Positions 10,982 through 19,733 are shown, counted from the stretch's first letter. The stretch is 64,000 bases of DNA from Frigoribacterium sp. Leaf415 (GCF_001424645.1 NZ_LMQR01000001.1:1295301-1359300), one strand, 5' to 3'. Made by a program: numbers and translations. The notes: a model not told the origin generated them from the letters alone.

Positions 10982-11530
10982 TCAGCTGGCGCGTGTGCCG
11001 CGTCGGGCGGCGAGTTCGTCGGAAGGGTCGGCGGCGGGTGTGCTGTCGATCTCGACGAGACTCGACTCGACCTCGCGAAGGACCTTGCCCACGGCGATGC
11101 CGAAGACGCCCTGACCGCGGCTGACGAGGTCGATGACCTCGTCGTCCGACGTGCACAGGTAGACGCTCGCCCCGTCGCTCATCAGGGTCGTCTGGGCGAG
11201 GTCGTTCACCCCGGCTTCGCGGAGCTGGTTGACGGCCGTGCGGATCTGCTGGAGCGAGATGCCCGTGTCGAGGAGGCGCTTGACGAGCTTGAGGACGAGG
11301 ATGTCGCGGAAACCGTAGAGGCGTTGCGAGCCGGAGCCGGCCGCCCCGCGGATGGTCGGCTCGACCAGTTCGGTGCGCGCCCAGTAGTCGAGCTGGCGGT
11401 AGCTGATGCCGGCGGCCTTGGCCGCGACGGTGCCGCGGTAGCCGCTGTCGGCGTCGTGTTCGGGCAGGCCGTCGGTGAAGAGCAGACCCAGCTCGTAGCG
11501 GGATTCCTCGGGGGAACCTGACTCACTCAT
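10982..11530 (-). CDS. MerR-family regulator, Rv1830 (McdR)-like
   Basis: 182 residues from ATG 11530, with GGAAGG upstream. The MerR helix-turn-helix (AAGISYRQLDYWARTELVEP) is followed by LYGFRDILVLKLVKRLLDTGISLQQIR, a pattern seen in the Rv1830 group that neighbours garA in actinobacteria and has been tied to cell division. The C-terminal half (LMSDGASVYLCTSDDEVIDLVSRGQG) is also typical. A long 5' gap with an imperfect dyad (11563-11589) suggests self-regulation. Confidence 0.85.
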   Translation of the reverse strand: MSESGSPEESRYELGLLFTDGLPEHDADSGYRGTVAAKAAGISYRQLDYWARTELVEPTIRGAAGSGSQRLYGFRDILVLKLVKRLLDTGISLQQIRTAVNQLREAGVNDLAQTTLMSDGASVYLCTSDDEVIDLVSRGQGVFGIAVGKVLREVESSLVEIDSTPAADPSDELAARRGTRAS

Positions 11531-11562
11531 GCTGTTGCCTTCCACGTTCTTCTTCCGGAGCT

Positions 11563-11589
11563 CAACGTTCAACATCGGGTTGATGGTTG
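11563..11589. promoter_or_regulatory. Imperfect dyad upstream of the Rv1830-like gene
   Basis: CAACGTTCAAC and GTTGATGGTTG flank ATCGG, pairing at 9 of 11 positions, in an unusually AT-rich stretch 33-59 bases before the start codon. MerR proteins bind such dyads, so this is a candidate autoregulatory site. Confidence 0.45.
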
Positions 11590-11684
11590 TACAGGACTCA
11601 CGGTACCCACAACGGGGAGCTGCCTGGGCGACATTCGCTCCGACGGGTCGGCGTGTCGAGGATATTCGCCCGGAGCGTGGACGT

Positions 11685-12383
11685 CTAGGCGTCGAGACGC
11701 CCCAGAGCCGATCGGACGAGGCCCGACCGGACGACGTCGACCTGCGCCGCGAGCTCACGGGAGAGCTCGGCGACCCGCGCCCGGGACGCCGCGTCGTGCT
11801 TGCGCGCGAGTGGCGCGAGGGCCGTCTCGATGAGTCCGAGTTCGCGGTCGACCGAAGCCCGGACCGTCCGCAGGTGACGGGGTTCGATGCCCGACCTGCC
11901 CAGCTCGACCAGGGCCGACAGCACCGAGACCGACTCGTCACCGTATCGACCCGCCGACGGCAGGAGCGACGCCGAGACGGCCTCGTCGAGCAGGGTGGGC
12001 GATGCCCCCGTCTCGCGGAGCAACTCGTCGCGACCCAGCCGACGACCGTGCGTCAGGATCGAGACGGGTGCCGCCCCGGACGGGAGCGACGCCGGGCGAC
12101 CGGCGTCGAGGTCGGCAAGATGCTGACGGATGACCTTGAGCGGCAGGTAGTGGTCACGCTGGAGTCCGAGGATGAAGCGGAGGCGTTCGACGTCTGCCGG
12201 CGAGAACTTGCGGTAGCCGGACGGGGTACGCACCGGAGTGACCAACTCGCGCTCTTCCAGGAAGCGCAGCTTGCTGTTCGACAGGTCGGGGAACTCGGGC
12301 TTGAGCCGCGAGAGGACCTGCCCGATCGTCAACAGGTCGGACGGCCCGGTCTGCGACGACCGGGCGGCGGCGGTGCGGGGCAC
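11685..12383 (-). CDS. ftsR: FtsR-like MerR regulator
   Basis: 232 residues from GTG 12383. The N-terminal domain LTIGQVLSRLKPEFPDLSNS, then SKLRFLEERELV, TPSGYRKFSPADVERLRFIL and RDHYLPLKVIRQHL match the Rv1828/FtsR family, which activates ftsZ in corynebacteria. It starts two bases after the stop codon of garA, so translation is probably coupled. In most actinobacteria a bifunctional nuclease gene separates the two merR genes of this locus; here it is absent. Confidence 0.88.
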   Translation of the reverse strand: MPRTAAARSSQTGPSDLLTIGQVLSRLKPEFPDLSNSKLRFLEERELVTPVRTPSGYRKFSPADVERLRFILGLQRDHYLPLKVIRQHLADLDAGRPASLPSGAAPVSILTHGRRLGRDELLRETGASPTLLDEAVSASLLPSAGRYGDESVSVLSALVELGRSGIEPRHLRTVRASVDRELGLIETALAPLARKHDAASRARVAELSRELAAQVDVVRSGLVRSALGRLDA

Positions 12384-12385
12384 GA

Positions 12386-12874
12386 CTACTTGATCGCCAG
12401 GTTCGCGAGGTCGACCCGCGATGCGTAGAACGTGAGGCGGAACTTGCCGACCTGGACCTCGGCCCCGTCGGAGAGCCGGGCCTCGTCGATGCGGACGCCG
12501 TCGAAGTAGGTGCCGTTCAAAGACCCGAGATCGCGCACGCTGAAGCTGATGCCCTCGCGGCGGAACTCGGCGTGCTTGCGGCTGACCGTGACGTCGTCGA
12601 GGAAGATGCCGGCCTCGGGGTGACGACCGGCGATCGTGACGTCGGAATCGAGGAGGAATCGTGCGCCGATGTTGGGGCCGCGGCGGACCACGAGCAGCGC
12701 GGAACCCGAGGGCAGGGCGGCGACGGCGTCACGCTCGTCGGTGGACACGCCTCCCTCGAGGGCGGCCAGTTGCGCCTGGAACTCTTCGTTGAAGCTGAGG
12801 GTCGTGTCGACCTCGCGAGGGGCGCCGGGAGCGCGGTCCTGCTCGCCGGGTGCCGGGTTGGCGGGCTCTGCCAT
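12386..12874 (-). CDS. garA: FHA-domain metabolic regulator (GarA/OdhI type)
   Basis: 162 residues from ATG 12874 with the strong Shine-Dalgarno AAAGGAGGT. An N-terminal tail carries DTTLSF with Thr24 and Thr25, the position phosphorylated in GarA/OdhI. The FHA domain (about 58-150) contains GRHPEAGIFLDDVTVSRKHAEF and GSLNGTY. Unphosphorylated GarA/OdhI inhibits 2-oxoglutarate dehydrogenase and alters glutamate metabolism; phosphorylation by Ser/Thr kinases releases this by intramolecular FHA binding. Promoter: TACGCT (12897-12902, minus strand), giving a leader of about 16 bases. Confidence 0.93.
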   Translation of the reverse strand: MAEPANPAPGEQDRAPGAPREVDTTLSFNEEFQAQLAALEGGVSTDERDAVAALPSGSALLVVRRGPNIGARFLLDSDVTIAGRHPEAGIFLDDVTVSRKHAEFRREGISFSVRDLGSLNGTYFDGVRIDEARLSDGAEVQVGKFRLTFYASRVDLANLAIK

Positions 12875-12994
12875 CGTGGACCTCCTTTGGCGTCCCAGCG
12901 TATCGGAACTCCGACCCTCGTCGGGAACCGATTTCGGGGACCGCCCACTCCGATGGCGGTGCCGGCGACGGTGAGACGCTCTCGGCTCCCTTCA

Positions 12995-13005
12995 CCGCGC
13001 CTCCT
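12995..13005 (+). repeat. 11-bp dispersed element, forward copy
   Basis: Exact copy inside CACCGCGCCTCCT, in the 232-base gap between the divergent garA and htrA genes, about 100 bases from either start. The rest of the gap holds the garA promoter and an AT-richer stretch near 13036-13050. Confidence 0.8.
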
Positions 13006-13106
13006 CATGGGACTCCCGACCGCCTCAGGGTCTGGTCATAGGGATCTCTTGGGGTCGCGCCGTTCCATGGACCCATCGTCACCACCACCGCCACAGGAGG
13101 CACACC

Positions 13107-14627
13107 ATGAACGACCGAGACGGCGACACCACGACCGGCACCCCGAACGACGCCACGCCCGTGACGCCCTCCGCGTCGACCGAGCAGCAGGCCGGGGAGA
13201 ACGCCGAGCAGGCCATCGGGCAGCCCGCCGAGGCGCGCACCCTCCCCCACGTCACCGGCGCATCCGACGCACGCTACGTGTCGGCGGCCCCGACCTGGAT
13301 GGCCCACGACGACTCGCACCAGTCGTACGACGCGACGTCGGGCACCTCGACGGCGGCCGGTGGCGACGGCGCACGGGGCACGGTGCCGCCGGCCTTCGGC
13401 GGCTCGCCCAAGCCCCGCCGCTCGAAGAAGTGGCTCGCCCTCACCGGTGCGGCGGCCGCCGTCGTCATCGTCGCGGGTGCGGCGGGCGGCGGTGCCTACG
13501 CCGCCGGTCGCTCGGCCGGAACCGCGGCGGCACAGGCCGCCAGCGAACGCCAGGCCCTCGAGCTGCTGCCCCAGCTCACGCAGCCGGGCGGCGGGTCGAG
13601 CGGCTCGACGTCCCCGTTCGGCGGCTCGACCCCGCAGGACGGATCGTCACAGGGAGGGTCGTCACAGGGCGGGTCGTCGCAGCAGGGCACCTCGACCCAG
13701 ACCAGCGCCACGGCGGCGACCGACGACGAGAAGGCCGGCGTCGTCACCATCGTGTCGACCCTGAACTACGACGCCTCGTACAAGTCCGCGGGCACGGGCA
13801 TGATCCTGACCTCGGGCGGGCTCATCCTGACGAACAACCACGTCGTCCAGGGCGCCACCAGCATCCAGGTCACCGTCGAGTCGACGGGCGAGACCTACAC
13901 GGCCGACGTCGTGGGCACGGACGCCACGAACGACGTGGCGGTGCTGAAGCTGCAGGACGCGACCGGCCTCACCCCGGTGAGCTTCGACTCGTCCGGCGAC
14001 GTGTCCACGGGCGACGTCGTCCACTCGACGGGCAACGCCGAGGGCACGGGCGACCTGGTCACCGCCCAGGGCACGGTCCTCGCCACGGACCAGTCGATCA
14101 CGGTCCAGAGCGAGTCCGGCTCGGGCACCGAGTCGCTGTCGGGCCTCATCGAGGTCGACGCGGACGTGGTCTCGGGCGACTCCGGAGGCCCCCTGCGCGA
14201 CAGTGACGGTGACGTCGTCGGCATCGTGACGGCGGCCTCGCAGGGCTCGTCGACGATCACCGGGTACGCCATCCCGATCGACCACGCCCTGTCGATCGCC
14301 AAGCAGATCCAGTCGGGCACGGGCAGCTCCACCGTGCAGATCGGCCTGCCCGCTTTCCTCGGCGCGCAGATCTCGAGCACGGCGACCGGCACCGCGGGCG
14401 GCGTCACGATCGCCGGCGCCGTCGAGGGCAGCGCGGCGGCGTCGGCCGGCCTCGTCGCCGGCGACGTGATCACCGCGATCGACGGGACGCCCGTGGCGGA
14501 CTCGTCCGCACTCACGGCCGCGATCCAGGCGCACGACTCGGGCGACCAGGTCTCGGTGACCTGGACCGACACGGCCGGCACGTCCCACACCGCGACCGTC
14601 ACGTTGGGCGACGGCCCCGCCGCCTGA
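13107..14627 (+). CDS. HtrA/DegP-like membrane serine protease with PDZ domain
   Basis: 506 residues from ATG 13107, SD GGAGG. An acidic disordered cytoplasmic tail (1-105) precedes one membrane helix (about 109-131) and a Gly/Ser/Gln linker. The trypsin-like domain has His245 (TNNHVV), Asp276 (NDVAVL) and Ser359 (SGDSGGP). A PDZ domain follows (about 400-500, AAASAGLVAGDVITAIDG). It fits the PepD/HtrA group that degrades or senses misfolded envelope proteins. The linker contains near-perfect GGSSQ repeats. Confidence 0.93.
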   Translation: MNDRDGDTTTGTPNDATPVTPSASTEQQAGENAEQAIGQPAEARTLPHVTGASDARYVSAAPTWMAHDDSHQSYDATSGTSTAAGGDGARGTVPPAFGGSPKPRRSKKWLALTGAAAAVVIVAGAAGGGAYAAGRSAGTAAAQAASERQALELLPQLTQPGGGSSGSTSPFGGSTPQDGSSQGGSSQGGSSQQGTSTQTSATAATDDEKAGVVTIVSTLNYDASYKSAGTGMILTSGGLILTNNHVVQGATSIQVTVESTGETYTADVVGTDATNDVAVLKLQDATGLTPVSFDSSGDVSTGDVVHSTGNAEGTGDLVTAQGTVLATDQSITVQSESGSGTESLSGLIEVDADVVSGDSGGPLRDSDGDVVGIVTAASQGSSTITGYAIPIDHALSIAKQIQSGTGSSTVQIGLPAFLGAQISSTATGTAGGVTIAGAVEGSAAASAGLVAGDVITAIDGTPVADSSALTAAIQAHDSGDQVSVTWTDTAGTSHTATVTLGDGPAA

Positions 14628-14640
14628 GCCGAGATCGAGG

Positions 14641-14684
14641 ACGGACGGGCCCGCTCCACCGGTCGGTGGGGCGGGCCCGTCCGT
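14641..14684. terminator. Hairpin between convergent htrA-like and NUDIX genes
   Basis: 20-bp arms with a single mismatch (outer part ACGGACGGGCCCG), ending six bases before the stop of the minus-strand gene. Confidence 0.7.
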
Positions 14685-14689
14685 CCGTG

Positions 14690-15673
14690 TCAGTCGAGGC
14701 CGACGGCGTGGCGGAAGACGCCCGGACGCACGACGGTCGCCCCGAGGGCGGCCACCCGGTCGGTGAGGCCCCGGTCGGCGGTCACGACGACGACACGAGG
14801 TGCCACGCCGGACCCGTCACGCAGGCCGCGCACGCGGGCCACGATCGCCGAGTCGCCGTCGGCCTCGGCACGGTCGACGGTCAGACCGGGGAACGTGTCT
14901 CCGACGGCCCGCGCCTCGCCTTCGACGACGGCGGTCGTCTCCGGCCACCGCCAGGTGGGCGCCCCGGGCGGCTCGGCGGCGGAGCCGTCCGCGAACGCCG
15001 CGGCGTCCGTCGGGGAGGCGTGCCGGTCCGGCCCACTCGCCACGACCGGCGTGTCGTCCCCTCCGCCGCCGGACGAGACGAGCGACTCGGCCACTCCGTC
15101 CCGGGCGCCGCGCGAGAGGGCGTCGAGGAACCGGTTCGTGGCACCGACGCGGTCGCGCCACCAGCCGTCGGGTCGGGAGCCGAGGACGTTCGCGACGTCG
15201 ACGACGACGTGCACCTCGCCCCTGAGCTCGGGCCGGAGCCTCGGCCACGACGCGGCGAAACCGGGGTGCAGCGGGAGACCGGCCACCTCGTCTGCCGGCA
15301 CCCAGCCCAGGGCGATGCTCTCGGCGTCCGAGACCACGGGTTCGAACGGTCGCACGGCGCGGGCGACGACGGTGGTGTACGACCAGAAGCCGAGGTCGAG
15401 CTCGGCGGCGAACAGGAGTCGCAACGCGTCGCGCGGCACGGCTGCCTCCTCACCGCTCTCGCGCAGGGCGCCCTCGACCGCGCTCTCGCCGTGATGGCGT
15501 GCTCCGCCGGGCAGTCCCCAGGTGCCGCCGAAGTGGCTCCAGTCGGCCCGGTGCTGCAGCAGCACCCGGTCGTCGGGGTCGACGACGAGCAGACCCGCGG
15601 CCCCGGCGCGGCCCCAGAACCGACGTCCGTCGGGGGCCTCGACCCAGCCGTCCGCGGGCTCCTGCGTGTTCAC
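14690..15673 (-). CDS. NUDIX hydrolase fused to a NYN-like domain
   Basis: 327 residues from GTG 15673. The N-terminal half has a NUDIX box, GLPGGARHHGESAVEGALRE followed by SGEEAA, so it likely hydrolyses a nucleoside diphosphate-linked substrate. The C-terminal half starts with VHVVVDVANVLGSRPDGWWRDR and ends with VVVTADRGLTDRVAALGA, a PIN/NYN-like layout with acidic residues at strand ends, seen fused to NUDIX domains in other actinobacteria. The middle (about 195-250) is low-complexity. The leaderless-like context (CAAGCT, seven bases before GTG) supports this start. Confidence 0.75.
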   Translation of the reverse strand: MNTQEPADGWVEAPDGRRFWGRAGAAGLLVVDPDDRVLLQHRADWSHFGGTWGLPGGARHHGESAVEGALRESGEEAAVPRDALRLLFAAELDLGFWSYTTVVARAVRPFEPVVSDAESIALGWVPADEVAGLPLHPGFAASWPRLRPELRGEVHVVVDVANVLGSRPDGWWRDRVGATNRFLDALSRGARDGVAESLVSSGGGGDDTPVVASGPDRHASPTDAAAFADGSAAEPPGAPTWRWPETTAVVEGEARAVGDTFPGLTVDRAEADGDSAIVARVRGLRDGSGVAPRVVVVTADRGLTDRVAALGATVVRPGVFRHAVGLD

Positions 15674-15797
15674 ACGGTCGAGCTTGCCACAGGGACGCGG
15701 AGGCGGTGCCCGCGTCGGGCACAGGACGTCACGTCGACCGGTCGGCCCGGTGACGGGCGACCAAACCGTCGAGGCGGGAGCTCCGAAGGCATGCATG

Positions 15798-15830
15798 GGG
15801 CTGGCCCGGAACCCGATGTCGGGCCAGCCC
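15798..15830. terminator. Hairpin downstream of the VOC gene
   Basis: GGGCTGGCCCG and CGGGCCAGCCC flank 11 bases, in the gap between the minus-strand VOC and NUDIX genes. Confidence 0.6.
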
Positions 15831-15846
15831 TCCCCCGGTTCCGGCA

Positions 15847-15857
15847 CCGCGCCTCCT
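15847..15857 (+). repeat. 11-bp dispersed element, forward copy
   Basis: Exact copy in the longer form CACCGCGCCTCCTCGGGG, 26 bases past the VOC stop codon. Confidence 0.8.
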
Positions 15858-15882
15858 CGGGGCTTGTGTCGGGTCGAGCGGG

Positions 15883-16269
15883 TCAGGGCTGCTGCACCGA
15901 GAAGACGTTGCCGGCCGGGTCCGTGAACCAGGCGATGTCGGGGCCCCACCCCATGCTGCGCCCGCGCATGACGCCGCGTTCGTCGGAGTGGCCGCCGAGG
16001 TGCTGTGGTTCGAGGCCGAGCTCGGCCAGCCCGTCGAGGGCGGCGTCGACGTCGTCGACGACGAGGTTGAGGACGGTGTACGACGCGGCCACGTGGTCGG
16101 GCTTGCCGTAGACGAAGACCCACGCCGCGCCTCCCGGCAGGCGCAGGCGGAACATCTCACCGTCGACGACGACCTCGGTCTCGAGGCCGAGGACGTCGCG
16201 GTAGAAGGACGTGGCGGCGGGCACGTCGTCGACGCTGAACCCGGAGTAGCCGGACTGCGGACGGAACAC
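15883..16269 (-). CDS. Glyoxalase/VOC-superfamily protein
   Basis: 128 residues from GTG 16269. It has paired beta-alpha-beta motifs of the vicinal-oxygen-chelate fold: VDDVPAATSFYRDVLGLETE, LNLVVDDVDAALDGLAELGLE and AWFTDPAGNVFSVQQ. The ligand is unknown; relatives range from lyases to antibiotic-binding proteins. Gly-Gly-Ala-Ala at the loop LPGGAAWVF is encoded by a one-base variant of the dispersed element. Confidence 0.8.
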   Translation of the reverse strand: MFRPQSGYSGFSVDDVPAATSFYRDVLGLETEVVVDGEMFRLRLPGGAAWVFVYGKPDHVAASYTVLNLVVDDVDAALDGLAELGLEPQHLGGHSDERGVMRGRSMGWGPDIAWFTDPAGNVFSVQQP

Positions 16270-16356
16270 GGTGGCCCCTCTCTGGCGCGGGACGACCGAC
16301 GGACGCCGGCGTCACGCCCAGGGTGGCCCCTGTCGGGCCCCGGGCGCCAGCCCCCG

Positions 16357-17304
16357 TCAGACGAACCGGATGGCCTGCTGAAGCCGCGCCCGCACCTCGA
16401 AGACGTCCGAGATGCTCGTGCGGTCGCCGAGCTCGGGCCCGTGCCGCAGGACCTGCGGCAGCAGCGACCGGCGCACGACCCAGGTGCCGCCTGCCCGGCG
16501 CCCGACCTTCTCGAGGGCGGGAGCGAAGTCGTCGTCGGGCACGACGATCAGCTGGGCCGTGAACGACACGCGGGTCTCTCGTCGGACGGCCCGGGCCTGA
16601 CGCGTGAGGTCGCGGACGGGCTCTTCGTCGGCGGGGATGCCCCGACCGACGAGCTCGCCCCGGGACACCTGGACCTCGCTGCCCCAGTCGGAGGACTGGA
16701 CCGCGAAGAGGCCCGACGGCCCGAGCACGACGTGGTCGAGCTTGCCCTCGGCACCCGCGTCGACGTCGCTCCAGATGGTGAAGCCGATGCCCAGCTCGGT
16801 GACGGCGGCGACGGTGGCCTCTTCGGCCATGGCGTCGGCCAGGACGTGACGGATCTCGGGAGGCGCGCTCCGGACGAGGCGCTCGTCGTACGGGTCGTCG
16901 AGCGGGACTCCCCGACCGACCCACTCGCGCATCAGTCCGAGGTACCGCTCGCGGTTCGCGCCGCCGGGGTGACCGTGGACCCGGGCCTTGGGCTTGGAAT
17001 CGGTGCGAGCCGGCTCGCGGGGCGGCGGTGACCAGCCGGGGGCACTCGACCCCGCGGACCGCGCGCTGCCCGTGGGAGCGGTGCTTCGTGAGCCCGACCC
17101 CCGGTCGTAGGCGGCACGGGCCTCGGGCGTGCCCACCTGTTGCCAGGCGTGCTGCAGGTCGCGGAAGGCCTGCGCGGTGCCCCCGAGGTCGGGGTGGGTC
17201 TGGCGGGCCAGCCGTCGGTAGGCGCGGCGCAGATCGTCGGTCGACGCCGTCGACGGCACGCCGAGCACCTCGTAGGGCGTGGCGGAGGCGGGACTGGGCG
17301 TCAC
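16357..17304 (-). CDS. J-domain protein fused to a NERD-like nuclease-related domain
   Basis: 315 residues from GTG 17304. The N-terminal J domain (about 9-68) has YEVLGVPSTASTDDLRRAYR and the HPD tripeptide in QTHPDLGG, which stimulates Hsp70 ATPase. After a Ser/Pro linker the C-terminal part (about 150-300) contains LDHVVLGPSGLFAVQSSDWG followed by a basic helix, resembling NERD domains, with the usual acidic/Gln positions partly kept. The promoter TAATGT (17312-17317, minus strand) is seven bases before GTG. The NERD call is by pattern only. Confidence 0.7.
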   Translation of the reverse strand: MTPSPASATPYEVLGVPSTASTDDLRRAYRRLARQTHPDLGGTAQAFRDLQHAWQQVGTPEARAAYDRGSGSRSTAPTGSARSAGSSAPGWSPPPREPARTDSKPKARVHGHPGGANRERYLGLMREWVGRGVPLDDPYDERLVRSAPPEIRHVLADAMAEEATVAAVTELGIGFTIWSDVDAGAEGKLDHVVLGPSGLFAVQSSDWGSEVQVSRGELVGRGIPADEEPVRDLTRQARAVRRETRVSFTAQLIVVPDDDFAPALEKVGRRAGGTWVVRRSLLPQVLRHGPELGDRTSISDVFEVRARLQQAIRFV

Positions 17305-17374
17305 GACGGCGACATTACCGAACGTCCGCTGGGCGTCCGATCGACGGCCGCCGAGACGCGGTCGGCCCTGCGGA

Positions 17375-17782
17375 TCACCGCGACGGGGCGGCCGAGGGGT
17401 CCACGGTCGACGATCGGCGCACCGCCCGGGCGACCCGCCAGGCGCGCCACCGGAGACGAGCGCGCCGCGCGAGCCGACGCGCCCACCGGGTGATGCGGTG
17501 GGCGGCCGGGAACTCGGTGCCGAGCACGGCGACGCCGACGAAGACGATGAGCCAACCGGGCCCGGGCAGCGGGACGAGGACCAGGCCCACGACGACGATC
17601 AAGGCCCCGAGCACCCCGACGCCGATCTTGTAGAGCAACCGGAGACGCGGATGCCCGTCGAGCCGGAGTCGCATCCTCGCGTGACCGTCCCTCAGCGCAC
17701 GGCGCCGCCTGCCGCGGTGCGGGCCGGCCCCGCGGTTCTCGACCGGGGGCACACCGTCCGGGGTCTCGGGCTGCTCGTCCAT
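17375..17782 (-). CDS. PGPGW (TIGR02611-type) membrane protein
   Basis: 135 residues from ATG 17782. A charged N-terminus leads to two hydrophobic helices around LPLPGPGWLIVFVGVAVLGTEF, the signature of this actinobacterial family, and a very arginine-rich tail (RRLARRARLRWRAWRVARAVRR) that probably lies on membrane lipids. Function unknown. A -10 TAACGT (17790-17795) seven bases before ATG predicts a leaderless mRNA, and the seven-base spacer is identical to that of the J-domain gene next door. Confidence 0.8.
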   Translation of the reverse strand: MDEQPETPDGVPPVENRGAGPHRGRRRRALRDGHARMRLRLDGHPRLRLLYKIGVGVLGALIVVVGLVLVPLPGPGWLIVFVGVAVLGTEFPAAHRITRWARRLARRARLRWRAWRVARAVRRSSTVDPSAAPSR

Positions 17783-17844
17783 GACGGCGACGTTAGGGGG
17801 CGTTCCTGTGAGCAGCACGCCCCACGAGGGGGTAGCCAGGGAAC

Positions 17845-18816
17845 ATGGATTACACACACCTCGGACGCACAGGGTTGTCCGTCTCCCGGGCCGTGCTCGG
17901 CACGATGAACTTCGGGCCGCAGACCACGGAGGACGACTCCCACGCGATCATGGACCGGGCGCACGAGCTCGGCGTCAACTTCTTCGACACGGCGAACGTC
18001 TACGGCTGGGAGAAGGGCGAAGGCATCACCGAACAGATCATCGGTCGCTGGTTCGCCCGCGGAGGTGGGCGGCGGGAGAAGACCGTCCTCGCCACCAAGC
18101 TGTACGGCGACATGGGCGACTGGCCGAACGACGGGAAGCTCAGTGCGCTGAACATCCGACGTGCGCTCGACGCGAGCCTGAAGCGACTCCAGACGGACCA
18201 CATCGACCTCTACCAGTTCCACCACGTGGACCGTGAGACCCCGTGGGACGAGATCTGGCAGGCGATGGAGGTCGCCGTCCAGCAGGGCAAGGTGCTCTAC
18301 GTCGGCAGCAGCAACTTCGCCGGCTGGCACATCGCGCAGGCCCAGGAGGCCGCCAAGGCTCGACACTTCAGCGGTCTCGTGAGCGAGCAGTCGATCTACA
18401 ACCTGATCGTTCGGGACGTCGAGCGCGAGACCCTTCCCGCCACCCGGCACTATGGCCTCGGCATGATCCCGTGGTCGCCGCTGAACGGCGGCCTGCTCGG
18501 TGGCGTGATCGAGAAGACCGAAGAGGGGTCGCGTCGACTCGAGGGACGGAGCGCCGACTACGTGGCCGAGCACCGCGACCAGCTGGAGGCCTACGAGGCA
18601 TTCGCGCGAGAGCTCGGGCACGCCCCGGGCGAGGTCGCACTCGCGTGGCTGCTGCACCAGCCGGGCGTCACCGGACCGATCACCGGCCCCCGGACCATGG
18701 CACAACTGGAGTCGGCGGTCGCCGCCGTCGACGTGAAGCTGGACGAGACCGCGCTGGCGCGGTTGGACGAGATCTTCCCCGGGCACGAGACGTCGCCCGA
18801 GGACTACGCGTGGTGA
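17845..18816 (+). CDS. Aldo/keto reductase (1 of 4)
   Basis: 323 residues from ATG 17845. AKR barrel with catalytic Asp and Tyr in FFDTANVYGW, Lys in VLATKLYG and His in LYQFHHVD. NADPH-dependent reduction of aldehydes or ketones is expected; substrate unknown. Six bases separate TAGCCA (17833-17838) from the ATG, so it may be leaderless. It is followed 13 bases later by a second AKR gene, forming an operon. Confidence 0.9.
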   Translation: MDYTHLGRTGLSVSRAVLGTMNFGPQTTEDDSHAIMDRAHELGVNFFDTANVYGWEKGEGITEQIIGRWFARGGGRREKTVLATKLYGDMGDWPNDGKLSALNIRRALDASLKRLQTDHIDLYQFHHVDRETPWDEIWQAMEVAVQQGKVLYVGSSNFAGWHIAQAQEAAKARHFSGLVSEQSIYNLIVRDVERETLPATRHYGLGMIPWSPLNGGLLGGVIEKTEEGSRRLEGRSADYVAEHRDQLEAYEAFARELGHAPGEVALAWLLHQPGVTGPITGPRTMAQLESAVAAVDVKLDETALARLDEIFPGHETSPEDYAW

Positions 18817-18829
18817 ACCGGAGGACGAC

Positions 18830-19693
18830 ATGAAGACCAGGACAATCGGAGACGTGACGGTCAGTGCCATCGGCTTGGGCGGCATGCCCCTGTCGATCGA
18901 GGGCCGACCCGACGAGAAGCAGGGAATCGCGACGATCCACGCCGCCCTCGAGCAGGGCATCACCCTGATCGACACGGCCGACGCGTACCACCAGGCCGGC
19001 AAGGACGAGGTCGGACACAACGAGCTGCTCATCGCCAAGGCGCTGAAGAGCTACCACGCCGACACCGACCAGGTGCTCGTCGCGACGAAGGGCGGGCACC
19101 TCCGCCCCGAGGCGGGAGCCTGGGCGCAGAACGGCGACCCTGCGTACCTCAAGGAGGCCGCGAAGGCCTCCGCGAAGCGGCTCGGCGTCGAGACGATCGG
19201 GCTGTACCAGTTCCACCGCCCGGACCCGGCGGTGCCCTACGCCGACTCGATCGGCGCCCTGGCGGAGCTGCTCGACGAGGGCGTCATCCGCATGGCGGGC
19301 ATCTCGAACGCCACCCCGGAGCAGATCCGCGAGGCGAACGAGGTCCTCGACGACCGCCTCGTCTCGGTCCAGAACCAGTACTCGCCCGCGTTCCGGTCGA
19401 GCGAGGCGGAGCTCGTGCTGTGCGACGAGATGGGCATCGCCTTCCTGCCGTGGAGCCCCCTCGGCGGGATCACGAACGCGGGTGAGCTCGGAGCGAAGCA
19501 CGCCGTGTTCGCCGAGATCGCCAACGCCCGACGGGTGACCCCCCAGGTCCTGACGCTCGCCTGGGAGCTCGCCAAGTCCGAGCTCGTCATCCCCATCCCG
19601 GGGTCGACCCGACCGCAGACGATCATGAACTCGGCCACGGCGACGTCGATCAAGCTCTCGGCCGACGAGATCCAGCGGCTCGACGCCGCCTGA
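18830..19693 (+). CDS. Aldo/keto reductase (2 of 4)
   Basis: 287 residues from ATG 18830 with GGAGGA four bases upstream. Catalytic residues in LIDTADAYHQAG, VLVATKGGH and LYQFHRPD; cofactor-binding end IPIPGSTRPQTIMNS. It is diverged from the AKR just upstream and belongs to the same transcript, which ends at the hairpin 19702-19733. Confidence 0.9.
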   Translation: MKTRTIGDVTVSAIGLGGMPLSIEGRPDEKQGIATIHAALEQGITLIDTADAYHQAGKDEVGHNELLIAKALKSYHADTDQVLVATKGGHLRPEAGAWAQNGDPAYLKEAAKASAKRLGVETIGLYQFHRPDPAVPYADSIGALAELLDEGVIRMAGISNATPEQIREANEVLDDRLVSVQNQYSPAFRSSEAELVLCDEMGIAFLPWSPLGGITNAGELGAKHAVFAEIANARRVTPQVLTLAWELAKSELVIPIPGSTRPQTIMNSATATSIKLSADEIQRLDAA

Positions 19694-19701
19694 CCGGACA
19701 C

Positions 19702-19733
19702 CGGTGCGCCCGCCCCTCGGGGCGGGCGCACCG
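19702..19733 (+). terminator. Hairpin after the AKR pair
   Basis: CGGTGCGCCCGCCCC pairs with GGGGCGGGCGCACCG around a two-base loop. Confidence 0.65.
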
